In this document: positions 24,157 through 33,197 of the stretch, piece after piece
Layout of the letters: each line of letters starts with the position of its first letter
Numbering within the stretch: the first letter of the stretch is position 1
DNA from: Porticoccaceae bacterium
GTDB taxonomy: Bacteria; Pseudomonadota; Gammaproteobacteria; Pseudomonadales; Porticoccaceae
Direction of reading: 5' to 3'
Length of the DNA stretch: 38,244 bases
NCBI GenBank assembly: GCA_018654575.1
Contig: JABILI010000065.1
Coordinates: forward strand, 1-38,244
The notes under the pieces: generated by a model
Told to the model about the DNA's origin: nothing
The model's input: the letters and a program-made list of their open reading frames with translations, nothing else
Database searches by the model: none
Position numbers and translations under genes: made by a program

Positions 24157-25374
24157 TTATTTATTGTATTCACGCAACTCTCGACGGCCAATTACCATGC
24201 GGTGAACCGCATCGGGACCATCAGCAAAACGTAGAGTGCGTTGAGCTCCATACCAATGCGCTAGCGGTGTATCATTTGAGATACCAATGCCACCATGCAT
24301 CTGCATCGCTTCATCAATGATTTTCAATGACATATTAGGCGCAGCGACTTTGATCATCGATATATAAGGTTGAGCGGCATCGGTGCCCATATTATCCATA
24401 AGCCATGCGGCTTTAAGGCATAATAACCGCGTCATTTCGATGTTAATACGAGCATCAGCAATAATATCTACGTTACCGCCAAGCTTGGCTAACGGACGCC
24501 CGAAGGCTTCGCGGCTAACTGCGCGCTCACAGAGCAGTTTAAGTGCCGCTTCAGCAAGACCAATTGAGCGCATGCAGTGATGGATTCGGCCAGGCCCTAG
24601 ACGCCCTTGGGCAACTTCAAAGCCACGGCCCATACCCAAAATCATGTTTTCCTTTGGAACACGTACGTCGGTGAATCGCATATGCATGTGACCATGAGGT
24701 GCATCATCGATATTCATGACGGTCATGGGACGCAGATTTTTAACCCCGGGAGTATCAAACGGTACCAACACCTGTGAATGTTGGGCGTGTCGCGGCCCAC
24801 CAGGGTTAGTATTACACATGACAATCAGAATCTTACAGCGCGGGTCACCAGCACCAGAAATCCAGATTTTCTCTCCATTGAGCACCCACTCATCCCCATC
24901 TTCAACACAACTCATAGCTATATTGGTCGCATCAGAAGACGCCACCGCAGGCTCAGTCATGGCATAAGCAGAGCGAATTTCACCATTAAGTAGCGGCGTA
25001 AGCCATTTCTCTTTTTGTTCTTCGCTGCAGTAGCGTGCCAAAACCTCCATATTGCCCGTATCCGGCGCGGCGCAGTTAAATACCTCTGGCGCTAAAAATG
25101 AACGCCCTGTCTCTTCCGCTATGTAGGCATATTCGACGGTGTTAAGACCATAGCCACCCTCCCAATGAGTAAGGAAAAAGTTCCAGAGATTTCTAGATTT
25201 AGCTTTGCTCTTGAGTGTTTCAAGAATTTCAGTCTGACGATCGGTAAATATCCAGCGATCACCTTTACCTACTTCTTGGTGATATTCCATTTCAAGTGGA
25301 AGAATTTCAACGTCGATGAAGTTTTTTACTTCTTCGAGTATCGGTTTAACCTTATCGCTAATGCCTAAATCCAT
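24157..25374 (-). CDS. Acyl-CoA dehydrogenase (ACAD10/11-like group)
   Basis: The 405-residue FAD enzyme introduces a 2,3 double bond in an acyl-CoA. AYAMTEPAVASSDATNI binds FAD/substrate, GEKIWISGAGDPRCKILIVM follows, and the C-terminal QMHGGIGISNDTPLAHWYG and LRFADGPDAVHR match the ACAD10/11-like branch, where an Asp replaces the usual catalytic Glu. I start it at 25374 (MDLGISDKVKPILEEVKNF), because AGGA lies 7 bases upstream and the 15 preceding residues are not family-like. It is separated from the next dehydrogenase by about 107 bases holding a hairpin. Confidence 0.93.
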   Translation of the reverse strand: MDLGISDKVKPILEEVKNFIDVEILPLEMEYHQEVGKGDRWIFTDRQTEILETLKSKAKSRNLWNFFLTHWEGGYGLNTVEYAYIAEETGRSFLAPEVFNCAAPDTGNMEVLARYCSEEQKEKWLTPLLNGEIRSAYAMTEPAVASSDATNIAMSCVEDGDEWVLNGEKIWISGAGDPRCKILIVMCNTNPGGPRHAQHSQVLVPFDTPGVKNLRPMTVMNIDDAPHGHMHMRFTDVRVPKENMILGMGRGFEVAQGRLGPGRIHHCMRSIGLAEAALKLLCERAVSREAFGRPLAKLGGNVDIIADARINIEMTRLLCLKAAWLMDNMGTDAAQPYISMIKVAAPNMSLKIIDEAMQMHGGIGISNDTPLAHWYGAQRTLRFADGPDAVHRMVIGRRELREYNK

Positions 25375-25440
25375 TATATATTCCTCATATTTTAAAGATT
25401 GTGATATTAGTACGCTCAACCTGTCGGTAGTTTAAACCCA

Positions 25441-25469
25441 AAAGGGGCCACCTTTAATGGTAACCCTTT
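25441..25469 (-). terminator. Hairpin between two acyl-CoA dehydrogenase genes
   Basis: AAAGGG (25441-25446) pairs with CCCTTT (25464-25469), and ACC (25050-type inner pair at 25450-25452) pairs with GGT (25459-25461), leaving a small internal loop and a 6-base hairpin loop. No clean T run follows on the minus strand, so it is more likely a partial terminator or a processing/stability element inside the operon. Confidence 0.3.
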
Positions 25470-25481
25470 AATTTATTACAT

Positions 25482-26621
25482 TTAGTACCCGCTGAGCAGC
25501 GCAAAACGATTGGCGTGATAATTATAATCACCATAGAGCATCTGGGCAGGTCGAGCACGTTTTATGAAAAACCCAATTTCATACTCATCAGTCATGCCGA
25601 TACCACCGTGGATCTGAATCGCCTCGTTCGTCGATAATTCCGCCACTTCACAGAGTTTGGCCTTCGCTATACTCGCTAACGCCGGGCTCTTTACATCTCC
25701 GTCATCAAGTGCTTGCAGAGATTTCAGAACAACTGACTTACATAACTCAATTTCGCTCCACCAGTGAGCGGCCCGGTGCTGTAATGCTTGAAAGGAACCA
25801 ATTAATGCACCAAATTGCTTGCGCTCTTTCATATACTGCAGCGTGCGATCAAAACTTTCTTGCGCAATACCCAAAAGCTCAGCAGCGAGGTGAGCGTTAC
25901 CAGCATCTAGCGTTGCTGAAAGTGCACGAAAACCCCTATCTTGCTCCCCCAGCAACGCATCTAAACCCACTTCAACATCAGTAAAAGTAACTATTGCAGC
26001 GCTACGTCCGTCGATCATTTGTGTCTGGTCAACGTTAATCCCAAGTGTGTTACGGTTTACTAAAAACAGGCTAATGCCCTTCATGTCACCAGGACTTCCC
26101 GCCGTGCGGGTAGCCACTATTAAAATGTCTGCCGTACTACCATCAACGACGAAACGTTTCTCACCATTTATGACATAACCCTCACCCTTTCTCTCTGCCG
26201 ACATTGCTATCTGCATCGGATCGTGATGAGTTTTCTCATCAACGGCCAACGCTATTGTCAACTCACCTCCAGCAATCGCCCCCAATAATTCAGTCTTCTG
26301 CTCTTCGCTACCCGCCAAGTTAATCGCGGTAACTCCAAGAATCGCTGTTGATAACAGAGGCGATGCGGTCAACGTACGACCACTTTGCTCAACAATTTGC
26401 GCCATGCCAACATGACCAAAAGCTAACCCGCCATATTCTTCAGGCACTAAAATTGCGGCCCAACCCATGTTGACCATCTGGGGCCATAGAGTGCTTGAAT
26501 AACCCGTCTTATTGCCCGCGTCTCGCTGTGTTCGCAATTCTGAAACTGGAGCATGCTCAGCCAGAAAACCCTGAGCGGATTCTTTAAGCATTTGTTGTTC
26601 TTCGTTTAATACCAGTGCCAT
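25482..26621 (-). CDS. Acyl-CoA dehydrogenase, probable non-catalytic partner subunit
   Basis: The 379-residue protein has the ACAD fold: N-terminal helices, MGWAAILVPEEYGGLAFGHV near 51-70, a middle beta domain, and IQIHGGIGMTDEYEIGFFIK near the C-terminus. The segment that normally carries the catalytic Glu (YEGT) reads MLYGDYNYHANR (YGD at 363-365), so no Glu is present there. Adjacent ACAD pairs with one degenerate member form alpha2beta2 enzymes in mycobacterial sterol side-chain degradation (FadE28-FadE29 type); the neighbour at 26643 may be its partner (inference). Gap to that gene is 21 bases. Confidence 0.9.
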   Translation of the reverse strand: MALVLNEEQQMLKESAQGFLAEHAPVSELRTQRDAGNKTGYSSTLWPQMVNMGWAAILVPEEYGGLAFGHVGMAQIVEQSGRTLTASPLLSTAILGVTAINLAGSEEQKTELLGAIAGGELTIALAVDEKTHHDPMQIAMSAERKGEGYVINGEKRFVVDGSTADILIVATRTAGSPGDMKGISLFLVNRNTLGINVDQTQMIDGRSAAIVTFTDVEVGLDALLGEQDRGFRALSATLDAGNAHLAAELLGIAQESFDRTLQYMKERKQFGALIGSFQALQHRAAHWWSEIELCKSVVLKSLQALDDGDVKSPALASIAKAKLCEVAELSTNEAIQIHGGIGMTDEYEIGFFIKRARPAQMLYGDYNYHANRFALLSGY

Positions 26622-26642
26622 CTTAAATATCCTTAAAGACTA

Positions 26643-27821
26643 TTAGCCCAAGTCAAGAATGTTTTTAGCAATAATGTTCAGTTGAACCTCGGAGGTTCCA
26701 CCTTCAATTGAATTGCCCTTAGTTCGCAATAATGTTCTCGCCATCCAGCCATTGTTTGATACGTCACCTTCCCAAACAAGATCATCGCTGCCGCCGATTT
26801 TCAGTAGCGTCTCAAACCGACGCTTGTTGAGCTCGGTACCATAATATTTAAGCATTGCAGAGGTAGCGCCCACGCCTTGCCCCGCTTTAGCTTGGTCTGT
26901 TACACGCTCAGTGGTAAAGGCAAACGCCGCTGCATCGATCTCCCACCTAGCAACATCGGTGCGCATAAAAAGGTCATTTAAGCGACCATGGGTTGTACCT
27001 ATGGTCTGAGCGGCAATCATGCCGAGGGTTTTAGAACCCGCTCCAGTAAGGCCCATGCCACCAATCATTTCACGCTCATGCGTGAGCAAGTATTTTGCAA
27101 TCGTCCAACCCTGATTGACCTCACCCACCACTTGGTCTTTCTCTACACGCACATCGTCAAGGAAGGTCTCACAGAAAGGAGAGCTACCCGATATAAGTTT
27201 AATCGGCTTGGGGGTTACCCCGGGTGTTTCCATGTCGAACAACATCAAGCTGATACCCGTTTGTTTCTTCGCGTCTGGATCCGTGCGTAACAAGCAGAAC
27301 ATCCAGTCAGCTTTATCCCCATAGGACGTCCATACTTTTTGGCCGTTAGCAATAAAGTGATCGCCCATATCGACCGCTTTACTCTGTAACCCAGCCAAGT
27401 CAGACCCAGCATTCGGCTCACTGTAGCCTTGACACCATCTGATCTCGCCTTTAATAATTGGCGGTAAATGCTGCTGTTTGAGTTCCTCTGAGCCAAACTT
27501 CAATAGCGCGGGACCAATCATCCAGATACCAAAGCTATCCAGAGGCGATCGCGCTCGGATTCGGCCCATTTCTTCCTTTAGAATTTTATGTTCTGCTTTT
27601 ACTAATCCACCACCACCGTATTCAGTGGGCCAATCAGGTGCAGTCCAACCTTTGGCTCCCATGCGGTCCATCCACAGCTGCTGGTCTTCACTTTCAAAGA
27701 TCCAATTGCGGCCTCCCCAACAGGCACCTTCACCTGCCACTACAGGCGAACGCATACTTTGGGGACAATTTTCTTCTAACCACTCTCGGGTCTCTTGCCT
27801 GAAAATTTGTAAATCACTCAC
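26643..27821 (-). CDS. Acyl-CoA dehydrogenase (catalytic-type)
   Basis: The 392-residue ACAD begins MSDLQIFRQETREWLEENCP and has GWTAPDWPTEYGG near 58-70, WCQGYSEPNAGSDLAGLQ (FAD/substrate loop) near 133-150, and the C-terminal SIEGGTSEVQLNIIAKN, where Glu373 is at the position of the usual catalytic base. The N-terminal extension with tryptophans is typical of the FadE branch acting on bulky or branched acyl-CoA. It is the first gene of the minus-strand lipid operon, divergent from tesB. An AGGAG site lies just upstream of the ATG. Confidence 0.93.
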   Translation of the reverse strand: MSDLQIFRQETREWLEENCPQSMRSPVVAGEGACWGGRNWIFESEDQQLWMDRMGAKGWTAPDWPTEYGGGGLVKAEHKILKEEMGRIRARSPLDSFGIWMIGPALLKFGSEELKQQHLPPIIKGEIRWCQGYSEPNAGSDLAGLQSKAVDMGDHFIANGQKVWTSYGDKADWMFCLLRTDPDAKKQTGISLMLFDMETPGVTPKPIKLISGSSPFCETFLDDVRVEKDQVVGEVNQGWTIAKYLLTHEREMIGGMGLTGAGSKTLGMIAAQTIGTTHGRLNDLFMRTDVARWEIDAAAFAFTTERVTDQAKAGQGVGATSAMLKYYGTELNKRRFETLLKIGGSDDLVWEGDVSNNGWMARTLLRTKGNSIEGGTSEVQLNIIAKNILDLG

Positions 27822-28079
27822 ATTAGGCTCCTACGGGTTTGTTTAATCTAAAGATGCTCTCCGATGGGAAATAGCACCAGTATCGAAGAGTATTTTTGAG
27901 AAATTGAAGTTACAGTGTGTTATTGGAAGTTTCAAGTATTTTGGTGACTCACCGCCCACAAATTCTTGGCTTTAGGCCTCTGTAATACTAGTTATTTCAT
28001 GGGAAGAACTTTAGTGATTTAGCTGTTAAAATAGAAGCCGAATAAGCGACAACCCCACCTACTCCCAAGGAAAAGCGGA

Positions 28080-28961
28080 ATGAGTGAAGCACTGAAGCAA
28101 TTGCTTGGCATTTTAAAGCTGGAAAAGATCGATACAAATCTCTATCGAGGTATCACGCCAGAGACTAGTGGCAAAAGAGTTTTTGGTGGACAAGTTTTCG
28201 CTCAGGCTATGCGCGCCGCGCAGGACACGGTAGATTCAGAACGCATGGTTCATTCTCAGCACGCCTACTTTTTGCGCCCTGGCGACCCTTCGGTGCCAAT
28301 TTTATATGATGTGGATAACATTCGAGACGGGGGTTCATTTACTACCCGCCGAGTTGTAGCGTCACAGCGTGGCAAAGCGATCTTTAACACTTCCCTGAGC
28401 TTTCAAATATTAGAGCCGGGTTTAAGCCACCAATGTGAGATGCCTCAGTGTCCTAGTCCCGAAGATTTAACGGACGACAGCCAACACTGGGACAAAATAC
28501 GCGAGCAATTAAACCCCACAGCAAAGACAAAACCGAAAAAACATCGTCCTAGACTGCTACCGATTCAAATGAGATCAGTTGAACCTATTGATTACATTAA
28601 CCCGGTTGCTCGAGAAGCAGAACAATTTGTCTGGATTAAAACAGCTGGAGAGTTGCCTGCAGAACAAGATACCGGCCTGCATAATGCGATTCTCGCCTAT
28701 GCATCTGACTTCAGCCTAATGAGCACGGCATTAATGCCCCATGAGGTGAGCATCATGAACCCCAAGCTCCAACCCGCATCTCTAGACCATGCAATTTGGT
28801 TTCATGATAGCTTTAGAGCTGATGAATGGCTTTTGTATCATATGGATAGCCTGCGTTCTAGCCGCAGTCGAGGGCTAAGTCGTGGCACTTTTTACAGTCG
28901 AGATGGACGCCTCGTGGCGAGCACTATCCAAGAAGGGTTAATGCGCCTTCGCGACAATTAA
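28080..28961 (+). CDS. tesB: Acyl-CoA thioesterase II
   Basis: The 293-residue double-hotdog thioesterase hydrolyses acyl-CoA to free acid and CoA. LYRGITPETSGKRVFGGQVF near 21-40 is the TesB N-terminal signature. The catalytic Asp-Thr-Gln network maps to AYASDFSLMSTAL near 207-219, SLDHAIWFHDSFRADEWLLY, and the Gln of STIQEGLMR near the end. AAGGA lies 8 bases before the ATG. It is transcribed away from the acyl-CoA dehydrogenase operon, and the 258-base region between them shows no convincing promoter hexamers. Confidence 0.95.
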   Translation: MSEALKQLLGILKLEKIDTNLYRGITPETSGKRVFGGQVFAQAMRAAQDTVDSERMVHSQHAYFLRPGDPSVPILYDVDNIRDGGSFTTRRVVASQRGKAIFNTSLSFQILEPGLSHQCEMPQCPSPEDLTDDSQHWDKIREQLNPTAKTKPKKHRPRLLPIQMRSVEPIDYINPVAREAEQFVWIKTAGELPAEQDTGLHNAILAYASDFSLMSTALMPHEVSIMNPKLQPASLDHAIWFHDSFRADEWLLYHMDSLRSSRSRGLSRGTFYSRDGRLVASTIQEGLMRLRDN

Positions 28962-28983
28962 AGCATTAAATAACTGCGCTTTA
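28959..28983. terminator. Weak possible bidirectional terminator between tesB and the CPBP gene
   Basis: TAAAGC (28959-28964, including the tesB stop) pairs with GCTTTA (28978-28983) across a 13-base loop, followed by a T-rich stretch. The position between two convergent stop codons fits, but the stem is short. Confidence 0.25.
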
Positions 28984-28987
28984 TTGT

Positions 28988-29590
28988 TTATTGGACGGCT
29001 TGCTTTGTCGGCGCAGTCGGCGTATTCAGAAATGTCACCAACCAATGCACCCCCACGACTAAAATAATGTCTTCAGTATTGCCTAGTAGGCGACTCAGGC
29101 CTAACCCACCTAAGAATGCTCCTACGCAATTAATAAGCCTCCAGCGCAAAGTGAAGAAGTGCACGCCGGCAAAGGCCAAATTACTTAAGAGTGTTGCGGG
29201 AATCACCCCCACCGTGATCATTAAAAAGTTAGGCAACAGTAATCGAAAGGCAAACTCCTCAACAATCGATATAAACAGCAAATACGCCAGCCAAAATAGC
29301 TCGCGCCCGTTAGTGGAATAGCCGCTGAAGCGCAGATAACCAAGGAAAAATATCACTAGCATTGAGCCCACTAGAAAATAACGCGGATAATCACCTAGAA
29401 ACGAAGCAGTACTCCACTGAATAGTTTCATCCGCGGTAGGCGCCAACAAGCACACTAGGGCCACTAAACCCATGGTTAGTCCATGGCGAAACAAGACTTG
29501 CCGAAATTTTGTTATGTAGACGCCATCCAAGGATGCCTTGCGCTGAAGGCGACCTTCGAGTGAATCATCAGGTGTAGTCTGTTTTGTCAT
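28988..29590 (-). CDS. CPBP/CAAX-type intramembrane protease
   Basis: The 200-residue multi-pass membrane protein has the three CPBP motifs: the catalytic EEFAFR (EExxxR) near residue 111, NLAFAGVHF near 137-145, and GVHWLVTFLN near 179-188. At least five hydrophobic segments are visible after a charged N-terminal 30 residues on the likely cytoplasmic side. Bacterial members process membrane proteins or act in bacteriocin immunity, but the substrate here is unknown. It stands alone between tesB and mltC. Confidence 0.88.
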   Translation of the reverse strand: MTKQTTPDDSLEGRLQRKASLDGVYITKFRQVLFRHGLTMGLVALVCLLAPTADETIQWSTASFLGDYPRYFLVGSMLVIFFLGYLRFSGYSTNGRELFWLAYLLFISIVEEFAFRLLLPNFLMITVGVIPATLLSNLAFAGVHFFTLRWRLINCVGAFLGGLGLSRLLGNTEDIILVVGVHWLVTFLNTPTAPTKQAVQ

Positions 29591-29650
29591 ATCGTCAAAT
29601 TCTTGTTGTTGGGCAGAATGTAAAGATAACTCAGAGGATCATGGATACAC

Positions 29651-30715
29651 TCATAAATTAGCGTATTTCACTTGTTTCCCACTGACCTTCTTGACGTAAT
29701 TACGTGTCTCTCTACGAATATGACGGTTGGTTAGGAACCAATAAAAATCAGAAACTGACATTTTATTGATTCGAGCTAGAGACTTCCTTTTATTTCCCTT
29801 TCTATCCAAGCTTAACCAGAGATTACCAGCACCGCCGTTGTAACTAGAAATAATTGCGTACTCTCTCTTTTTCGGGTGTTTTATACCCACCAGGTAACGG
29901 CTCCCTAATATACTGAGATAGCCTGCCGCGACCTCGATATTGTTCTTAGGACTATATAAAAAGGATGACGTCGGAGTATGTTTATAACCCTTAATAAGGG
30001 AGAAGTAATCGCGCCCCGCCGTGTCTGCTTTGATTTGCATCAACCCTAAGGCATTGGATCGCGAACGTGCCAATGGGTTAAAAGAACTTTCCGTCTCCAT
30101 AATCGCCATCACCAGCGATACAGGGACTTTATGCTGCCGACTAGCCGCTTTAGCTAATTTAACGTACTTGCCTCCCGCTATATCTTTATGGGTCTCAACC
30201 ATGGCTAGAGACACCTTGAAACGACCACTCTGGCGCGTTTTCCCCTTCAGAAGGTAATCTGCAAATTTACCCGCCCGCCATTCAGAGCCTATTGCCTGAC
30301 CGGTATGATCAAGTACCTGCTCCCAGAAAAAGGGCCTATTAGTTTTGTCGTTGATTAAGCCAAAATTTTGAGCCGTTTTAGCATCAATAACCGAGGGATC
30401 AATTTGAGTAAGTAGGACGTCAATGATTGACTGCTTTAATACGGTTTCCGTTGTCGCAGTGAGCACAATTAGCCCTGTTTCGAAATCAACCAAAGTATTG
30501 CTGTCTTTTCCTTCATTAAACAACAGAACTGACGGCGCATAGGACCCCTGGTCATCGGGAAGAATTTGGTATTCCTGCAATAGCTTGGCTACATCGTCAT
30601 CATAATCATCGTAATTCCCGGCAAAGGCGAACTTCGCCGCACCAGTTAGCAACAATATTCCAGAGATCAATATGGTGATTGAGAGACCTATACTTTTCTG
30701 CTTTAGCATTGCCAT
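29651..30715 (-). CDS. mltC: Membrane-bound lytic murein transglycosylase C-like protein
   Basis: The 354-residue protein has the MltC N-terminal domain (DFETGLIVLTATTETVLKQS near 77-96, then FADYLLKGKTRQ) and the lytic transglycosylase SLT domain: SLVMAIMETESSFNPLARS near 201-219 with the catalytic Glu, ALGLMQI, SYNGGAGNLW and the C-terminal RRETRNYVKKV. It cleaves peptidoglycan glycan strands to 1,6-anhydro ends. The N-terminus is a signal peptide (LSITILISGILLLTGAAKFA) but has no lipobox Cys, unlike the lipoprotein of E. coli, so it may be cleaved after AFA and released to the periplasm. Its start codon directly abuts the preceding SDR stop. Confidence 0.92.
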   Translation of the reverse strand: MAMLKQKSIGLSITILISGILLLTGAAKFAFAGNYDDYDDDVAKLLQEYQILPDDQGSYAPSVLLFNEGKDSNTLVDFETGLIVLTATTETVLKQSIIDVLLTQIDPSVIDAKTAQNFGLINDKTNRPFFWEQVLDHTGQAIGSEWRAGKFADYLLKGKTRQSGRFKVSLAMVETHKDIAGGKYVKLAKAASRQHKVPVSLVMAIMETESSFNPLARSRSNALGLMQIKADTAGRDYFSLIKGYKHTPTSSFLYSPKNNIEVAAGYLSILGSRYLVGIKHPKKREYAIISSYNGGAGNLWLSLDRKGNKRKSLARINKMSVSDFYWFLTNRHIRRETRNYVKKVSGKQVKYANL

Positions 30716-31516
30716 TTACCGTTGGTAATCGTAACTAGGGTTCTGCTCGACAATGCCTTTGCGCATTCTCCTCATACCCTTTATCCAGCGATCATAATCA
30801 GCACCTTTGCCTTGGGCATAGGTCGCTAGATCACTATGAGGCATAATCAAGAAGGTCTCCGCCTCCATGCCCTCCAATACTGACTTGGCAGCATCTTCCG
30901 CGGTTATCACTTGATCATTACCGCTAACACCTCGCCCACCCTCAGTCATGCGCGTCGCTACATAAAGCGGACAAACGACTGACACTTTTATATTGTCATC
31001 GCCATGGGTAATGGCAAGGGATTCTGCAAAGCCAAGCGCAGCTGTCTTCGTTGTAGAATAAGCAGCATCTCCAACCTGACAGAGCAAAGAGGCTCCGGAT
31101 GCGACATTAACAAGATAACCACCACCACGTTGTATCATGTCAGGAATAACGGCACGAGCCGCATACACATGAGCCATTACATTGACATTCCAGCTGGTTT
31201 GCCAGACCTCATTAGACGCTGAAGCGGCCATCCACCCGGGAGCATCACTAAAAGACACGCCGGCATTAGATACAAATATGTCGACTGGCCCTAGTTTGGC
31301 CTCAACCGCCAGTACAGCTGCCTGAATGTCAGCTTCTATACCCACATCTACGCCTAAGCCTAGACCACCACATGAATCAGCCACTTGCCGCGCCGCATCA
31401 ATCTCAAGGTCAACAACAGCGACTTTTGCGCCTAAGTCTGCAAATTGTTCACACAGCGCCTTGCCGATGCCATTGGCTCCCCCGGTCACAACCACTACTT
31501 TATTATTAAATTCCAA
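30716..31516 (-). CDS. Short-chain dehydrogenase/reductase
   Basis: A 266-residue classical SDR. VVVVTGGANGIGKALCEQFA (about 7-26) binds the cofactor; VVDLEIDAARQ after it, with an acidic residue, suggests NAD(H). SNAG near 89, a VASGAS serine and YSTTKTAALGFAES supply the Ser-Tyr-Lys set. The substrate is unknown, most likely a secondary alcohol or ketone. It lies 23 bases downstream of the 4HBT gene in a run with the iron alcohol dehydrogenase. Confidence 0.9.
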   Translation of the reverse strand: MEFNNKVVVVTGGANGIGKALCEQFADLGAKVAVVDLEIDAARQVADSCGGLGLGVDVGIEADIQAAVLAVEAKLGPVDIFVSNAGVSFSDAPGWMAASASNEVWQTSWNVNVMAHVYAARAVIPDMIQRGGGYLVNVASGASLLCQVGDAAYSTTKTAALGFAESLAITHGDDNIKVSVVCPLYVATRMTEGGRGVSGNDQVITAEDAAKSVLEGMEAETFLIMPHSDLATYAQGKGADYDRWIKGMRRMRKGIVEQNPSYDYQR

Positions 31517-31539
31517 CTGGTAACTCCTTTATAAGTTTG

Positions 31540-31971
31540 TTATTCCTTTATCACAAGCGCTTCTAACGCGACCCTAAGCGTCGAAGGGATAGGAACTGAA
31601 TCATCAGTAGTGCGATCAACAAAAACATGGGTAAAGGTGCCCATGGCCGAAGCCTGTTCGGCACCTTCCCTAAAAATGCCTATGCCATACTCCACAGAGC
31701 TATTACCTAATTTATTCACCCGCAAGCCGGCAGAAAGCGGCTCAGGATAGGAAACTGGAGACTTGTATTGACAATTTGAGGCGACCACAAACCCAATAAT
31801 ATCGGCATTCTTGATATCTAGCCCTCCCTCCTCGATAAGGTACTTATTAGTCACTGAATCAAAATAGCTGTAATAAATAACGTTATTAACATGGCCATAG
31901 ATGTCGTTATCCATCCAGCGGGTAGTAATCTGTGAAAAGTATTTATAATTTGATCGTTGATCATCATTCAT
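31540..31971 (-). CDS. 4HBT-type acyl-CoA thioesterase
   Basis: The 143-residue single hotdog domain resembles the 4-hydroxybenzoyl-CoA thioesterase/FadM group. RWMDNDIYGHVNNVIYYSYF near 18-37 carries the catalytic Asp-x-x-x-x-x-His region, followed by the hotdog helix and strands (GFVVASNCQYKSPVSYPEPL). It probably hydrolyses a specific acyl-CoA. It lies 19 bases after the iron alcohol dehydrogenase gene and before the SDR. Confidence 0.9.
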   Translation of the reverse strand: MNDDQRSNYKYFSQITTRWMDNDIYGHVNNVIYYSYFDSVTNKYLIEEGGLDIKNADIIGFVVASNCQYKSPVSYPEPLSAGLRVNKLGNSSVEYGIGIFREGAEQASAMGTFTHVFVDRTTDDSVPIPSTLRVALEALVIKE

Positions 31972-31990
31972 ATTGTGCTCTCCATACGCC

Positions 31991-33148
31991 CTAATAGGCT
32001 TGCTGATAAATGTTCAAAGCATCTTTGAGGCTAAGTTCGCGTGGATTATTAATAAGTAAGCGTTGCTGAAGCATTGAATCCTCTGCCAGCTTGGGTAGAT
32101 CATCTTCAGGAATATTCATCTCTCGCAATGTCGTTTGTAACCCTAGATCAGCCGCCAGGGACAAAAAGTGGTCAGCGAGCATCTCCGTCGTAGCGACAGT
32201 ATCGTCAGGTAGAATCTGATTAGGCATGATCAAAGGGGCGATCTCGGCATAAAGATCCGCCGCTATCGGCCCATTGAAGCGAAGCACATGAGGTAGCACC
32301 AATGAATTAGATAAGCCGTGAGGGATATGATAATTACCACCCAGCGGGTAGGCTAAGGCATGCACCGCTGCCACAGGCGCATTAGAGAAGGCCTGTCCTG
32401 CTAACATAGCGCCTAATAACATATCCGCTCTGGCCTCTAGATTACCCCCCTGCTTTACCGCAGTAACAATGCTGCCGGATAATAACCGCAGAGCTTCTCG
32501 GGCGAGCATATCAGACAGTGAGTTTTTGAGCCGCTTTGACGTATACGCTTCAATTGCGTGCACCATCGCGTCAATTCCTGTTGCCGCCGTAACATGCGCA
32601 GGCAAGCCAACCGTCAAAGCCGCGTCCAGAATGATCTTATCGGCTAACAAGGTGCGGCTCACCACACCCGCCTTTGTGGTCTCACCCGTCGTTATAATAG
32701 ACACCATAGTCGCTTCAGACCCTGTGCCAGCTGTGGTAGGCACCTGAATGAGAGGCAATCGACCGGCCGTTATTTGATCGACGCCATAGATGTCAGATAA
32801 AGTTTGCTCCCCGGCAATCAGAACCGCTAATAGCTTAGCCACATCCATAGGGCTACCACCACCAAAACCGATAACGCCATCACAACCAAAAGCCTTCGCT
32901 GCCACAACAGCGTCTAACACAACATGCTCTGGCGGATCCGCTACTACATCAGAATAAATACTGTATTCGATATTATTCATATCGAGGCTCTTAGTAGCTG
33001 AATCCAGCAAGCCAAATTCAATAATCCCAGAATCAGTCACCACTAAGGCACGCTTAATACCCAGCTCAATAGCCATTTTCCCTAGTTGATCGGAGGCACC
33101 CGTACCGACAACAACATCAGATACCGCACTAAAAAGAAAGTTACTCAT
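31991..33148 (-). CDS. Iron-containing alcohol dehydrogenase
   Basis: The 385-residue group III alcohol dehydrogenase has a Rossmann-like N-terminal half (GFGGGSPMDVAKLLAV near 98-113) and a helical C-terminal half with the metal ligands in GIDAMVHAIEAYTSKR and VAAVHALAYPLGGNYHIPHG. It oxidises an alcohol to an aldehyde or ketone, or the reverse, with NAD(P). It heads the three-gene unit iron ADH-thioesterase-SDR. The remnant of a probable TetR regulator lies directly upstream. Confidence 0.94.
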   Translation of the reverse strand: MSNFLFSAVSDVVVGTGASDQLGKMAIELGIKRALVVTDSGIIEFGLLDSATKSLDMNNIEYSIYSDVVADPPEHVVLDAVVAAKAFGCDGVIGFGGGSPMDVAKLLAVLIAGEQTLSDIYGVDQITAGRLPLIQVPTTAGTGSEATMVSIITTGETTKAGVVSRTLLADKIILDAALTVGLPAHVTAATGIDAMVHAIEAYTSKRLKNSLSDMLAREALRLLSGSIVTAVKQGGNLEARADMLLGAMLAGQAFSNAPVAAVHALAYPLGGNYHIPHGLSNSLVLPHVLRFNGPIAADLYAEIAPLIMPNQILPDDTVATTEMLADHFLSLAADLGLQTTLREMNIPEDDLPKLAEDSMLQQRLLINNPRELSLKDALNIYQQAY

Positions 33149-33197
33149 AAGCTATAATCCCGCGGAAAAAGATGTTAAATTAACTAATGTAATATCT

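Noticed and set aside
22222-33148. Naming the acyl-CoA region as a steroid- or terpene-degradation cluster
   Set aside because: The enzyme classes are compatible, but no pathway-specific gene (ring cleavage, HMG-CoA-like lyase, KstR-type regulator) is present in the window.
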